Source: Calothrix sp. HK-06
Lineage (GTDB): Bacteria; Cyanobacteriota; Cyanobacteriia; Cyanobacteriales; Nostocaceae
Direction of reading: 5' to 3'
NCBI RefSeq assembly: GCF_001904745.1
Contig: NZ_MRCD01000003.1
Coordinates: 174,134-238,133 of the forward strand
Length of the DNA: 64,000 bases
The notes under the pieces were generated by a model that worked only from the letters and a program-made list of their open reading frames with translations, made no database searches and was not told the DNA's origin. Position numbers and translations under genes: made by a program. Shown one piece after another: positions 44,576 to 54,062 of the stretch; the first letter of the stretch is position 1; every line of letters starts with the position of its first letter.

Positions 44576-44861
44576 TTTTGCGCTTTCAAGAAAATGTTTA
44601 TACCTTAACAGTTAACGTTTGAACTAGATAAATGTTAATTTTAGGTTAACTATAAGGTTTTGCCCAATCATATCTACTTATGCATTTACATAACTAATGT
44701 TCCATGTAATTAAATTTGATGGTAATAATAATCATGTGTCGGCTCGCGGCGCCTTGTATAACAAGAGCGCACAGACGCTGAAGCCGGAAGTTACAGCCCC
44801 ATAATTATATAGCCATAAAAAACTATTAATAACTATTTTGGTTTAGCTAAGAGGCGCCCGA

Positions 44862-45209
44862 ATGAAAACCCTTGATGAAATGAAACTAGAAACAGATGTA
44901 CCTGTCGTGATTACAAATGAGCAGGGGTTCGTCACCTATGTAAACGATTGTTTTACCTCAGTTTTTGGTTGGAGTATGACTGAAATAAACGGTCAAATGA
45001 TAACGCTAATTATCCCTAACGGTTTTCATGCTCCCCACCATCTCGGTTTTTCCCGTTTTCTCACTACCTCTAATTCCACTATTCTCAATCACCCTCTGCG
45101 TCTTGTCGGTATAACTAAAGATGGTAGAGAAATTGAAGCCGAGCATTTGATTATGGCAGAGAAACACCAGGGAGAGTGGGTGTTTATGGCGATATTGCGT
45201 CCGCTTTAG
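44862..45209 (+). CDS. single PAS-domain protein
   Basis: 115 residues, essentially one PAS fold (VPVVITNEQGFVTYVNDCFT; IPNGFHAPHHLGFSRFL; VGITKDGREIEAEHLIMAEK). HAPHHLGFSR-like segments occur in PAS domains that precede diguanylate cyclases or kinases. It has no output domain and lies 31 bp before the large PAS kinase, so it may be a separate sensory subunit for it. Confidence 0.85.
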   Translation: MKTLDEMKLETDVPVVITNEQGFVTYVNDCFTSVFGWSMTEINGQMITLIIPNGFHAPHHLGFSRFLTTSNSTILNHPLRLVGITKDGREIEAEHLIMAEKHQGEWVFMAILRPL

Positions 45210-45239
45210 AATAGTGGTAGATGATGAGAGGTTATAGAG

Positions 45240-48200
45240 ATGAGCGTTAATTTAACAGGTTTAGTCAATGAATTACGCGCGACTCTAGGTAAAATGGAGG
45301 TTGCACTCGGCGCCATTGCTGATGCGATTGTTTGGACGGGCAGTGATGGAAAAATACAATGGTGTAATGCTGCTTTTGACAAACTTGTAAACCAACCTCA
45401 TATTTTAGTATTAAACGTTAGGTTGAGTGATTTATTACCCTTAACACAAGCTGGTGAATATATAGAATCAGAGTTTTACCCAAATGTCAAGATTCTAGAG
45501 GGAGATTATCAACCAACAGAATACGAATTTCAACAAGACAATGATTTGTTAATTGTAGAGATATCGGGCAATTGCTTTGCACTTCCAGAAGGTGAAAAGT
45601 CTGCTGTACTAGTAATTAGGGATATTACCCAAGCAAAACGCTGGGAAGCGGAACACACAATTGCAGAGCAGGAACAAGCAAGAGCTTTGTCTTTTCTCCA
45701 AGCAACGCTCGAATCTACAGCAGATGGTATTTTAGTATTGCACCAAGACCGTACTGTTCAGGCTTTTAACCAGAAATATCTGCAAATGTGGTCAATTCCT
45801 GAATCATATTTGCAAGATTCTATGGCCTATGAACGATTTATGTTCATGGCTCATCAAACGCGCGACCCCGAAGCTTTTATTGCCAGGGTAAATGAAATTG
45901 TTATTAATAACCCTGCTATGGAAGCTTTTGATTTAGTGGAATTAAAAGATGGGCGTGTTTTTGAGCGTTACTCAATACCCCAATGGAGCGGTGATGAAAT
46001 TATTGGACGTGTTTGGAGTTTTCAAGATATTACCGCGCGTAGGCAAGCCGAAGCAGCTTTAAGTGAAAGTGAAGCTAAGTTTCGCCGTATTGTAGAAAAC
46101 GCTAATGATATTATTTCTTTAATTGACTTAGAAGGAACAATATGCTACATATCACCCAATTTAACCAATCTTACTGGGTATGATACTAGCGAGTTAGAAG
46201 GTGTATCCTTTGCTAATTTCATTCATCCCGATGACCTGCCAAGATGCATAGAAGCATTTCAAAGAGTAGTAACGACGGGTGAAAAGCAGTCGGGAGTTGA
46301 ATATCGAGCTAGAATCAAGGATGGTACTTGGCAGTGGCAAGCTACCGGCTTAACTACGACACAAGATATTAATGGCAACTTATTAATAATAAGTGTTGCG
46401 CGTGTAATTAATGAGCAAAAACAGGCTGAAGAAGCTTTGCGTCTAAGCGAACAGAAACTGCGGAGTTTTGTCGAATCAAACGTTGCTGGTATTCTCTTTG
46501 GCGACGTTGACGGTAGTATTAAAGATGCCAACGATGAGTTTTTACGGATAATTGGCTATACACGAGATGAATTAGATCAGGGCGAAATATCCTGGATAAA
46601 TATTACCTCCCAAGAATGGCTTCCTTTAGATGAAGTTCACATTGCGGAGGCAAAGCAAAGAGGTGCATGTACACCTTACGAGAAAGAATACATACGTAAA
46701 GACGGCAGTCGCGTGCCAATATTAGTAGGTTATGTGCTGACAGGAGAAGAACGTTACAATTCTATTGCCTTTATTATCGATCTTACCGCGCGTAAGCAAG
46801 CTGAAGAAGATTTGCGCCGTAGTAACGCTATACTCAAAGCTCAACAAGAAGCTTCAATTGATGGAATTTTAGTTGTTGATGAAAAAAATCGAGTTGTCTC
46901 TTACAATCAACGTTTTTGTCAGCTATGGCAAATAAGCGAAACTGTGATTCATAGTAGCGATACAAATCGCCAGTTACTCTCATCAGTACTTGACCAACTT
47001 GAACAGCCAGAGGAATTTCTAGCAAAGGTAGAGTATTTGTACGCGCATCCCGAACAGGTTAGTCGTGATGAAATTTGTATGAAGGATGGGCGAATTTTAG
47101 ACCGCTATTCGGCATCTGTAAAATCGCCAACAGAAGATTATTATGGCAGAATTTGGTATTTCCGGGATATTAGCGACCGCAAACAAGCAGAGGAATCATT
47201 ACGACAATCGGAAGCCAGATTTCGCGCGCTTTACAAATCAACAAATACTGCTGTTGTACTAGCAGAGGATGGAATTCCCTTTGATTGTAATATGGCAGCA
47301 GAGAAGCTATTTGGTTATTCTTGTCAAGAACTTTTGAGCAAACACGCTGCTGAAGTCTCACCACCATACCAACCCAATGGTCAAGACTCTTTTAGTCTCG
47401 CCAATGAACATGTGGCTCTCGCTAACAAACAAGGCAGTCACAGTTTTGAGTGGGTTCACCGTCGTGCAAATGGCACAGACTTTCCAGCTGAGGTTTGGCT
47501 AACTGTGGTTCAAATTGGTAACCGCAAGCTGATGCAATCGATGATTCAAGACTTAACTGAGCGCAAACAAGCCGAAGCTGCACTTGAGCATCGCGCGAGG
47601 GAAGATAGTCTACTTACGAGTATATCCCGTCATTTTATTGACCAAGATGTAGACACCGCTATCAACTTTACCCTGCAAGCGGTTGCAGAGTTTATGGGTA
47701 CAGAAAGAAGCTGTATATTTGAATACTGTGAAGCTCAGATGCAGTTTAATCTTGTTCGTGAGTGGTGCGCTGTTGCCATCGAACCGTTATTCGGTGGCGC
47801 CACTGGTTCACTAGTTGAGTCGTTTCCCTGGTCTTACAATCAGATACTTAGTGGCAAAACTATGCAAATTTCTGATGTAGCCAAGCTCCCTCTAGAGGCA
47901 GCAACTGAGAAAGGAGTTTTCCAGAGTCAATCAATTCGGTCGGTTATGGTTGTTCCTACCATCCACGCTGGTAAAGTGGTTGGTTTTTTGGGAACCGATG
48001 TGGTTAACTTTTCAAAAATCTGGAGTCAAGAGGATACTAATTTACTACAACGAGTGGGTGAGCTAATCGCGATTGGGCGATTTCGACATCAAGCAGAGGA
48101 AGCACTGCGGGTTGCAAAAGTTGCCGCAGAGACTGCCAACCGTTCCAAAAGCGCTTTTCTGGCAAATATGAGCCACGAACTCCGTACCCCACTAAACGCC

Positions 48201-49553
48201 ATTCTCGGTTTTGCTCAACTCATGGAGAGAGATAACACCCTTAATCAGCGCCAGCGAGATTCGCTAGCAACTATTAATCGCAGTGGGGAACACTTGCTCA
48301 ACTTAATTAATGATGTACTGGAAATGTCCAAAATCGAAGCTGGACGCATTATTTTAAACCCTGTATCTTTTGATTTGCATCGGTTATTACAAACTATTAA
48401 AGAAATGTTCCAGGTACGAGCCGAGGCAAAAAAATTATTAATATCATTTGAACTGGCGCCAGATTTGCCTCAATACATCCTTACTGATGAGGGTAAGCTG
48501 CGGCAAGTTGTGATAAATCTACTCGGTAATGCAATTAAATTTACCAAAACAGGAGGAGTGACGCTAAGAGTGGGAATGAAAAACAGCCACTTCCTACACT
48601 TTGAAATCGAAGATACAGGAACCGGGATTGCAACTGAGGATTTAGATCAGCTTTTTCAACCTTTTGTACAGACAGCAAGTGGCGCCCAAGTTAGGGAGGG
48701 TACAGGGCTGGGACTAACTATCAGCCGTCAATTTGTGCAGTTGATGGGTGGCGATATCTATATTAATAGTGTGGTAAATAAAGGTTCTACTTTCGCTTTC
48801 GATGTCAAAATTGAACTAGCTTTGCCCAAAGAAGTTGCACCACAAACCTTAAAACAAAAGGCGATTGCACTGGCGCCCGGTCAACCTGTATATAAAATTT
48901 TAGTTGTGGATGACCGCCAAGAAAATTGCGACTTATTAACGCAGTTACTCATCAGTGTTGGTTTTGAAGCGCGTGCAGCAGCTAACGGAATTGAAGCAAT
49001 CGATTTGTGGCAAACATGGCATCCCCATCTAATATGGATGGATATGCGAATGCCCGTAATGGATGGGTATGAAGCTACTCGCCAAATTCGAGCCATTGAG
49101 GAAGAGATGGGCAGAGGAAGAGAAAATTCTCATACTGTAATTATTGCTCTCACAGCCAGCGCTTTTGAAGAACAGCGCTCTCATATTTTAGCCGCAGGTT
49201 GTGATGACCTGATCCGCAAGCCTTTCAGGGAAGAGGTAATTTTTAACAAGATGGCTGAGTATCTACAACTTCAGTATATATACGCCTCGGAGCAAGAATA
49301 TGTAGAACATCCTACTATAGCGAACACATCGGAATTAGAGCAGCTAAAACCACAAAGCTTACTTGTAATGCCATCCGAATGGCGGGTTGCTCTTGAACAA
49401 GCTGCCGTTGAGGTGGATGCAGAGCTAATTACCCTGTTAATTCAACAAATACCCGAAACCTATTTTACTTTAGTCCAAGGCCTTGCTGACTTAGTAGAGC
49501 GTTTCTGTTTTGACGAAATTATTGATTTGGTTCAAGGGGGCAACAATGGATAA
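45240..49553 (+). CDS. multi-PAS/GAF hybrid histidine kinase
   Basis: 1437 residues. About six PAS/PAC units occupy 1-780 (for example ESTADGILVLHQDRTVQAFN, ENANDIISLIDLEGTICYIS, EASIDGILVVDEKNRVVSYN, each ending in a (D/E)R(K/R)QAE linker). A GAF domain follows (~795-950), then HisKA (FLANMSHELRTPLNAILGF, ~977), HATPase (VVINLLGNAIKFT; DTGTGIA; GTGLGLTIS) and a receiver (LVVDDRQENCDLL; MDMRMPVMDG, ~1220-1340). The last ~90 residues are helical. No membrane segment, so it senses cytoplasmic signals. It overlaps the next gene by 8 bp and thus shares its transcript. Confidence 0.95.
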   Translation: MSVNLTGLVNELRATLGKMEVALGAIADAIVWTGSDGKIQWCNAAFDKLVNQPHILVLNVRLSDLLPLTQAGEYIESEFYPNVKILEGDYQPTEYEFQQDNDLLIVEISGNCFALPEGEKSAVLVIRDITQAKRWEAEHTIAEQEQARALSFLQATLESTADGILVLHQDRTVQAFNQKYLQMWSIPESYLQDSMAYERFMFMAHQTRDPEAFIARVNEIVINNPAMEAFDLVELKDGRVFERYSIPQWSGDEIIGRVWSFQDITARRQAEAALSESEAKFRRIVENANDIISLIDLEGTICYISPNLTNLTGYDTSELEGVSFANFIHPDDLPRCIEAFQRVVTTGEKQSGVEYRARIKDGTWQWQATGLTTTQDINGNLLIISVARVINEQKQAEEALRLSEQKLRSFVESNVAGILFGDVDGSIKDANDEFLRIIGYTRDELDQGEISWINITSQEWLPLDEVHIAEAKQRGACTPYEKEYIRKDGSRVPILVGYVLTGEERYNSIAFIIDLTARKQAEEDLRRSNAILKAQQEASIDGILVVDEKNRVVSYNQRFCQLWQISETVIHSSDTNRQLLSSVLDQLEQPEEFLAKVEYLYAHPEQVSRDEICMKDGRILDRYSASVKSPTEDYYGRIWYFRDISDRKQAEESLRQSEARFRALYKSTNTAVVLAEDGIPFDCNMAAEKLFGYSCQELLSKHAAEVSPPYQPNGQDSFSLANEHVALANKQGSHSFEWVHRRANGTDFPAEVWLTVVQIGNRKLMQSMIQDLTERKQAEAALEHRAREDSLLTSISRHFIDQDVDTAINFTLQAVAEFMGTERSCIFEYCEAQMQFNLVREWCAVAIEPLFGGATGSLVESFPWSYNQILSGKTMQISDVAKLPLEAATEKGVFQSQSIRSVMVVPTIHAGKVVGFLGTDVVNFSKIWSQEDTNLLQRVGELIAIGRFRHQAEEALRVAKVAAETANRSKSAFLANMSHELRTPLNAILGFAQLMERDNTLNQRQRDSLATINRSGEHLLNLINDVLEMSKIEAGRIILNPVSFDLHRLLQTIKEMFQVRAEAKKLLISFELAPDLPQYILTDEGKLRQVVINLLGNAIKFTKTGGVTLRVGMKNSHFLHFEIEDTGTGIATEDLDQLFQPFVQTASGAQVREGTGLGLTISRQFVQLMGGDIYINSVVNKGSTFAFDVKIELALPKEVAPQTLKQKAIALAPGQPVYKILVVDDRQENCDLLTQLLISVGFEARAAANGIEAIDLWQTWHPHLIWMDMRMPVMDGYEATRQIRAIEEEMGRGRENSHTVIIALTASAFEEQRSHILAAGCDDLIRKPFREEVIFNKMAEYLQLQYIYASEQEYVEHPTIANTSELEQLKPQSLLVMPSEWRVALEQAAVEVDAELITLLIQQIPETYFTLVQGLADLVERFCFDEIIDLVQGGNNG

Positions 49554-51036
49554 CCAACAATTAGAGAAACATAAAGCCAATATCTTAGTAATTGATGATA
49601 CTCCTGAGAATTTACACCTCCTGGCCGCTATGTTGACCGAACAGGGTTATAAAGTTAGGAGCGTAACCAAAGGTTCAACGGCTTTGCGAGGCGCCCAGGC
49701 ATCTCCACCTGACCTAATTTTGCTCGATATTAACATGCCAGAAATGAATGGCTATGAGGTTTGTCAATCTTTAAAAGAAAATGAACGCACGCGCGATATT
49801 CCAGTAATTTTTATCAGCGCCATGAATGATGTAATAGATAAAGTTAAAGCCTTTACAGTCGGAGGGGTTGATTACATCACAAAACCTTTTCAAATTCAAG
49901 AAGTATTAGCGCGGGTCGAAAATCATCTGACAATTTGCAACCTGCGTTCATCGCTTTTAGAGCAAAATGCCAGGTTACAGCAAGAAATTTACGAACGTCA
50001 GCAAGCAGAAGAAAAGTTTGCGCTTATCTTTCGTTCCAGTCCTAGCCCAATCTCAATTACTAATGTTTCAGAAGGACGTTTTATTGACGTAAACAACAGT
50101 TTTCTCCGAATGAGCGGCTATTGTTTGGAGGAAATTATTGGTCGCTCCGCCTATGACCTCAACCTGGGAATTACTCAACAACAATATGCTGGCGCCGTTG
50201 AAAAATTACTCTTAACAGGATGTTTACAAAACTATGAGATGGAATTCCGTACTAAATCTGGTGAGGTCAGAATTATCTTACTATCTGCCGAACTAATTGA
50301 CTTGTCTGGTACACAATGCATTTTAAATATCATCAACGACATCACCGAACGCAAGCGACTAGAAAACGAATTTATTTCTTTAGTTAGCCATGAATTACGA
50401 ACTCCGCTAACCTCTTTGATTGGGTCACTTGATTTATTAGGTACTGGACAGCTAGGAACACTTACATCCAAAGGGCAACAAGTCTTGAATATTGCCATCA
50501 CTAACAGTGAGCGTTTAAACCGTTTAGTCAACGATATTCTTGATTTGGAGCGGATGAAATCAGGTAAAATTGCTATACAACCTGTGAAATGTAACATCGC
50601 TGACTTACTTATCCAAGCAACAGAAGCAATGCAGGCGATGGCAGAAAAGGCACAAATTAACTTAATTACCGAACCTGTTATAGCTGACATACTAGCAGAC
50701 CCAGACAGAATATTACAAACTTTGATTAACCTCCTCAGCAACGCTATCAAGTTCTCCGAAGTAGGTGGTAGTATTTGGCTGCGCGCGAAGTTACAAATAA
50801 ATTATATACAAATTGAAGTGCAAGACGAGGGACGGGGAATTCCAGCAAATAAATTACAAACAATCTTTGAGCGTTTTCAGCAGGTCGATGTATCTGATTC
50901 CCGCAAAAAAGGAGGAACCGGTTTAGGGCTTGCGATTTGTCGTAATATTGTTGAACAAAATCATGGCAAAATTTGGGTCGAGAGTATTTTGGGTCAAGGC
51001 AGCACTTTCTATTTCACTTTACCATTAAGTAATTAG
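49546..51036 (+). CDS. REC-PAS-histidine kinase
   Basis: 496 residues from ATG 49546 (AAGGGGG upstream). Receiver (ILVIDDTPENLHLLA; LLDINMPEMNG), short coiled coil, PAS (~160-270; FRSSPSPISITNVSEGRFI), HisKA (FISLVSHELRTPLTSLIG) and HATPase (LINLLSNAIKFSEVGG; DEGRGIP; GTGLGLAIC). Likely receives phosphate from the upstream 1437-residue kinase and signals on to the lone receiver downstream. Confidence 0.94.
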   Translation: MDNQQLEKHKANILVIDDTPENLHLLAAMLTEQGYKVRSVTKGSTALRGAQASPPDLILLDINMPEMNGYEVCQSLKENERTRDIPVIFISAMNDVIDKVKAFTVGGVDYITKPFQIQEVLARVENHLTICNLRSSLLEQNARLQQEIYERQQAEEKFALIFRSSPSPISITNVSEGRFIDVNNSFLRMSGYCLEEIIGRSAYDLNLGITQQQYAGAVEKLLLTGCLQNYEMEFRTKSGEVRIILLSAELIDLSGTQCILNIINDITERKRLENEFISLVSHELRTPLTSLIGSLDLLGTGQLGTLTSKGQQVLNIAITNSERLNRLVNDILDLERMKSGKIAIQPVKCNIADLLIQATEAMQAMAEKAQINLITEPVIADILADPDRILQTLINLLSNAIKFSEVGGSIWLRAKLQINYIQIEVQDEGRGIPANKLQTIFERFQQVDVSDSRKKGGTGLGLAICRNIVEQNHGKIWVESILGQGSTFYFTLPLSN

Positions 51037-51037
51037 A

Positions 51038-51070
51038 AATTCATAATTCACAATTCACAATTCAAAAGTA
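51038..51070. repeat. short tandem heptamer repeat
   Basis: AATTCAT, AATTCAC, AATTCAC, AATTCAA in tandem between the kinase and receiver genes; a typical STRR tract of heterocystous cyanobacteria. Confidence 0.8.
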
Positions 51071-51072
51071 TT

Positions 51073-51468
51073 ATGAGTAAATGTGTATTAATCATTGATG
51101 ATGAGGAAGATGTACGAGCTATTGCTCAAATGGGTTTGGAAATGGGATCGGATTGGAAGGTGTTAACTGCTAGTTCCGGTCAAGAAGCTTTGATTATTGC
51201 ACAAACAAATCAACCCGATGTGATTTTACTCGATATGATGATGCCCGACATGGATGGTCGTGCTACATTGCAAAAACTCAAAGCAAACCCTGCCACTGTC
51301 AACATTCCTGTCATTATGGTAACAGCAAAGTTACAACAGTCCGACCAAGAGAGTTTTGCTCAATTAGATGTTGTTGCTGTATTTGCCAAACCTTTTCGTC
51401 CTCTAAAATTAGCTTCTGAGATTGATGCTACGTTAGGTTCCTTTAAATCTAATGAACCGACAGCTTAA
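51073..51468 (+). CDS. single-domain response regulator
   Basis: 131 residues, CheY-like. Acidic pocket in VLIIDDEEDVRAI, phospho-acceptor Asp in VILLDMMMPDMDG, Thr in VIMVTAKL and Lys in VFAKPFRPL. No output domain. Last gene of the PAS/kinase run, separated from the kinase by an STRR tract, so it is the probable terminal phosphate acceptor or a relay. Confidence 0.93.
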   Translation: MSKCVLIIDDEEDVRAIAQMGLEMGSDWKVLTASSGQEALIIAQTNQPDVILLDMMMPDMDGRATLQKLKANPATVNIPVIMVTAKLQQSDQESFAQLDVVAVFAKPFRPLKLASEIDATLGSFKSNEPTA

Positions 51469-51724
51469 GTTGTCTTAAGAGTTCCATTTTAGATGTTATT
51501 ATAAATATTTATGTATTGTTCTAAGTAGTAAACATATATATTTATTGATAGTACGATAACCTGCGTCTAGTAGTATTTTAGTACCGTAGGTCAACAATAA
51601 TCTGTTCCATCTGGGTTATAGGGATTTTGGCAACTAGGGTTAAGGCAATAACTTATTTAGTACTAATTTGAACAGCACCAAAACATTTAATTTAAAACCG
51701 GGATAGAAAACCTGGTATATTTAA

Positions 51725-52095
51725 TTACTTAATGACTTGCATTGTCTTTATTGCGGTTACTACGCGCGTTTTTCCACAGGGTTCTGCGCTTTGACAATCA
51801 TTGATTCGCGTTTTTCCATAAGTTAGGCGTACTCTGTTGTTAAGGTAAGTTTTTTCTTTCGCACAAAAATCAAAGTCCCCAACAAAGCTGTAACTTTTGC
51901 CTCTTCCATCTACTAACGTGGCGTAACAAGTTAGGTTGCCATTTGTTAACTGTGTAACTTTTGCAGCTGTTGGTCTTTGGGCTTTCTGCGCTTAAACAAG
52001 TGAGGGACTAGCCAAAAAGCCAATAGTAGAAGCAGCAAGTAACGAGACAGAGAAGCCTAAAAGCGATAGTAACGGTAGATTTTTTGTGGTTGACA
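51725..52095 (-). pseudogene. small exported protein with an in-frame ochre codon
   Basis: From ATG 52095 the minus strand encodes a signal peptide (MSTTKNLPLLSLLGFSVSLL ... ASPSLV), then TAA, then AQKAQRPTAAKVTQLTNG in the same frame to a stop at 51725, giving a ~122-codon gene. The stop falls at the expected signal-peptidase region, where relatives would read V-Q-A-Q, so CAA to TAA is likely. The mature part has Cys in NLTCYA, DFDFCAK, NDCQSAEPCG. Function unknown. If real, the mutation removes the protein. Confidence 0.75.
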
Positions 52096-52611
52096 TAGTT
52101 AGATGCGCTCAAAAATTTTACATAAATAGAAACACAGGCTTTTTTTGGAGACGCAGAATACTGCTGACTGAACCGTTGAAAGTTTTTTGAGTAATTGTGA
52201 TTGCCCTTCCCTAATTTTTCTCGATTGGTTCTTAAAGTTAGAGACGTAGAGCAGTTGAGCCGGGTTCAAAACCCTGGAAAGACAGGTTTAACAAGCGATT
52301 GTTTCTTACCAACTTTACCATGCGGGTATGAACGTAGTCGCTAGGTTCTCGCCCGCAAGCGGTCGTCAAGGTTTATGCGGGTGAGCAGAAACCCTTTATA
52401 AGAGGATTCTGCGAAGCAACAAATAGGTAAAAACTTTCCATTTCTATCTCCTCTTCTATGTCCTCGATGCATAAATTGATTTTTTATCGTGTGAATTAAA
52501 AAAGGAGGGAAAGCAAATAAGTCGCTATCACATAACCAGATGCGTCATCAATGCTCTCTAAATAATTTCCTAACAAATAGAAATTCATGTAGTTTTATCA
52601 AGGAAAAAACA
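52096..52611. other. intergenic region with element copy K and a possible transposon-end relic
   Basis: Copy K is at 52204-52247. Beyond it, 52250-52440 holds GC-richer structured DNA (GAGCCGGGTTCAAAACCCTGG; CATGCGGGTATGAACGTAG; GGTCGTCAAGGTTTATGCGGG). One frame reads SRPQAVVKVYAGEQKPF and might be the tail of an IS605-type TnpB, but I cannot confirm it. The rest leads to the downstream oxidase gene. Confidence 0.4.
52204..52247 (+). repeat. 45-bp upstream element, copy K (only plus-strand copy)
   Basis: Plus strand: TTCCCTAATTTTTCTCGATT, GGTTCTTAAAGTTAGAG. More diverged than the others and 8 kb away from them. It points toward the oxidase/AMP-ligase operon whose first start is ~365 bp downstream. 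Confidence 0.75.
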
Positions 52612-53622
52612 ATGTTGAAATTGAATGATTCTAGAAGATTATTTGCCAAATCTGGCTTAGTACAGAGCAATTCCTGGGAAGTACTAAAGCAGTATTTTAA
52701 GGAATATGTATACCCCGTTGAGCAAGTCGAAAATTTGGCACATGAAGCTTTCCAAAATAAAGGAGGTTCTGCTTGGCAAAAAATTCAGTTCCTTTTATTT
52801 GACATGAACTTACGCTTGATGCAAGAGGGATTTGGGTTAGGAACTCCCGGCTTCACGAGAGAATGGGAACTTCGCCACTTGATTGAACAGATTGAGCAGC
52901 AATATTTACCCCAAGAGCAACTCTCTCCTTTCCTTGCGAAGGTTGAAGTTTTCATGCCGTGGCTTAAAGAGCGGATTAGCCAGCATCGTGTCAACCATCA
53001 TCCATTATTTAAATTGTTTGATAATGATGATTTGAGTGATGAAGAAGTGCGCTACTTCCTCGCTAATTACCGAGTCAACATGCAACGCTTCCACCTGCAC
53101 GTTGCCGCTTTCAGCCTGATTGTGCCGTTTGAGATGCGCGAAGAACTTTATCACAATCTCCATGACGAGTTTGGTCAGGGAAATTTTGCCCAAGCTCATC
53201 CTAATTTATTTGAACCCTTAATGGATTATTTTGGCGGAGCGCGGGAAGATGATATTAATCCAGAGACTTGCTACCTGCTCAATACCAAGATTAACCTCTG
53301 CTGGTTTGCTGATGGACTCCATTACGGCATTGGCGGGATGGGAGCTTTGGAATTAGCAATTCCTCTTCAACAGCGCCGAGTTTTGGCACACCTACGCCGT
53401 CGCGGTTTGAGTGAAGAGATGGTGAAATTCTTTGTTGTTCATTGTGAACTCGATGAAGACCACGGCGAGGGGTGGTTCGCTGCGGGAATGCCCTACACGC
53501 ACACCTATGAAGATTTTCAGAAGGTGTTTAAGAGTGCGATGCGGATGCTCGAAGCCAGAGCTTCAGTTTATGACGGCATTCTTAAGGGGATTATGGAACG
53601 TCGCAACGCCCGCTTTCAATAA
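52612..53622 (+). CDS. iron-containing redox enzyme (haem-oxygenase-like diiron fold)
   Basis: 336 residues from ATG 52612 (AAGGAA upstream). Helical protein with candidate iron ligands in LHVAAFSLIVPFEMREELYH, NLHDEFGQGNFAQAHPNLF and VVHCELDEDHGEGWF, the pattern of the HDO/UndA-like family (PF14518). Known members oxidatively cleave fatty acids or amino acids, for example UndA making 1-alkenes and BesC/SznF-type enzymes. First gene of a run with a tautomerase, cupin and AMP-ligase, so it may act on an activated carboxylic acid or its product. Confidence 0.85.
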   Translation: MLKLNDSRRLFAKSGLVQSNSWEVLKQYFKEYVYPVEQVENLAHEAFQNKGGSAWQKIQFLLFDMNLRLMQEGFGLGTPGFTREWELRHLIEQIEQQYLPQEQLSPFLAKVEVFMPWLKERISQHRVNHHPLFKLFDNDDLSDEEVRYFLANYRVNMQRFHLHVAAFSLIVPFEMREELYHNLHDEFGQGNFAQAHPNLFEPLMDYFGGAREDDINPETCYLLNTKINLCWFADGLHYGIGGMGALELAIPLQQRRVLAHLRRRGLSEEMVKFFVVHCELDEDHGEGWFAAGMPYTHTYEDFQKVFKSAMRMLEARASVYDGILKGIMERRNARFQ

Positions 53623-53640
53623 CTCGAAGCAATATAAGCT

Positions 53641-54030
53641 ATGCCGATCATAACACTCTCAGCGTCGAAGATATTTCCTGAGAAGATCAGAGATAACCTT
53701 GCTGAAAGTTTATCTCTGATAACACAGAACATTCTTCGCAAAAATAAAAAATTAATTGTTGTTCGTTTTGAAGCCGCATTGCAGGAAACGCAATGGTATG
53801 TAGGTGGTGTTAAATGTGATGATGCAATTTTTGAGTTGAGCATTATTATCACAGAAGGAACAAATACCGATTCAGAAAAAGCCGAATGGATGTCACAAGC
53901 TTGGAAACTTGTTACTGAAACTCTTGGCGGTGCTATCCACCCTAACTATATTTCGATTCAGGAAATAGATGGATTTAGTTGGGGTTACAACGGTCTGTGC
54001 CAAGAACAAAGAAAAATTCAATTCCACTAA
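53641..54030 (+). CDS. tautomerase superfamily protein
   Basis: 129 residues beginning MPIITLSASKIFPEKIRDNL; the processed Pro-1 is the catalytic base of 4-oxalocrotonate tautomerase-type enzymes. A second beta-alpha-beta unit around IFELSIIITEGTNTDSEKAE suggests a fused double-length form like CHMI/MIF. These enzymes interconvert enol and keto forms. It is 18 bp after the oxidase gene, so they are likely co-transcribed and may work in sequence. Confidence 0.78.
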   Translation: MPIITLSASKIFPEKIRDNLAESLSLITQNILRKNKKLIVVRFEAALQETQWYVGGVKCDDAIFELSIIITEGTNTDSEKAEWMSQAWKLVTETLGGAIHPNYISIQEIDGFSWGYNGLCQEQRKIQFH

Positions 54031-54062
54031 ATATTGAGAAGTTAAAGTTGGAGAATAAGCAA

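Noticed and set aside
52246..52290. tRNA-like sequence (GGTTCAAAACC)
   Set aside because: It resembles a T-arm, but no acceptor stem or anticodon arm can be built around it.
53979..54062. Upstream extension of the cupin gene
   Set aside because: It overlaps the tautomerase gene in another frame; the ATG at 54063 has its own GGAG.
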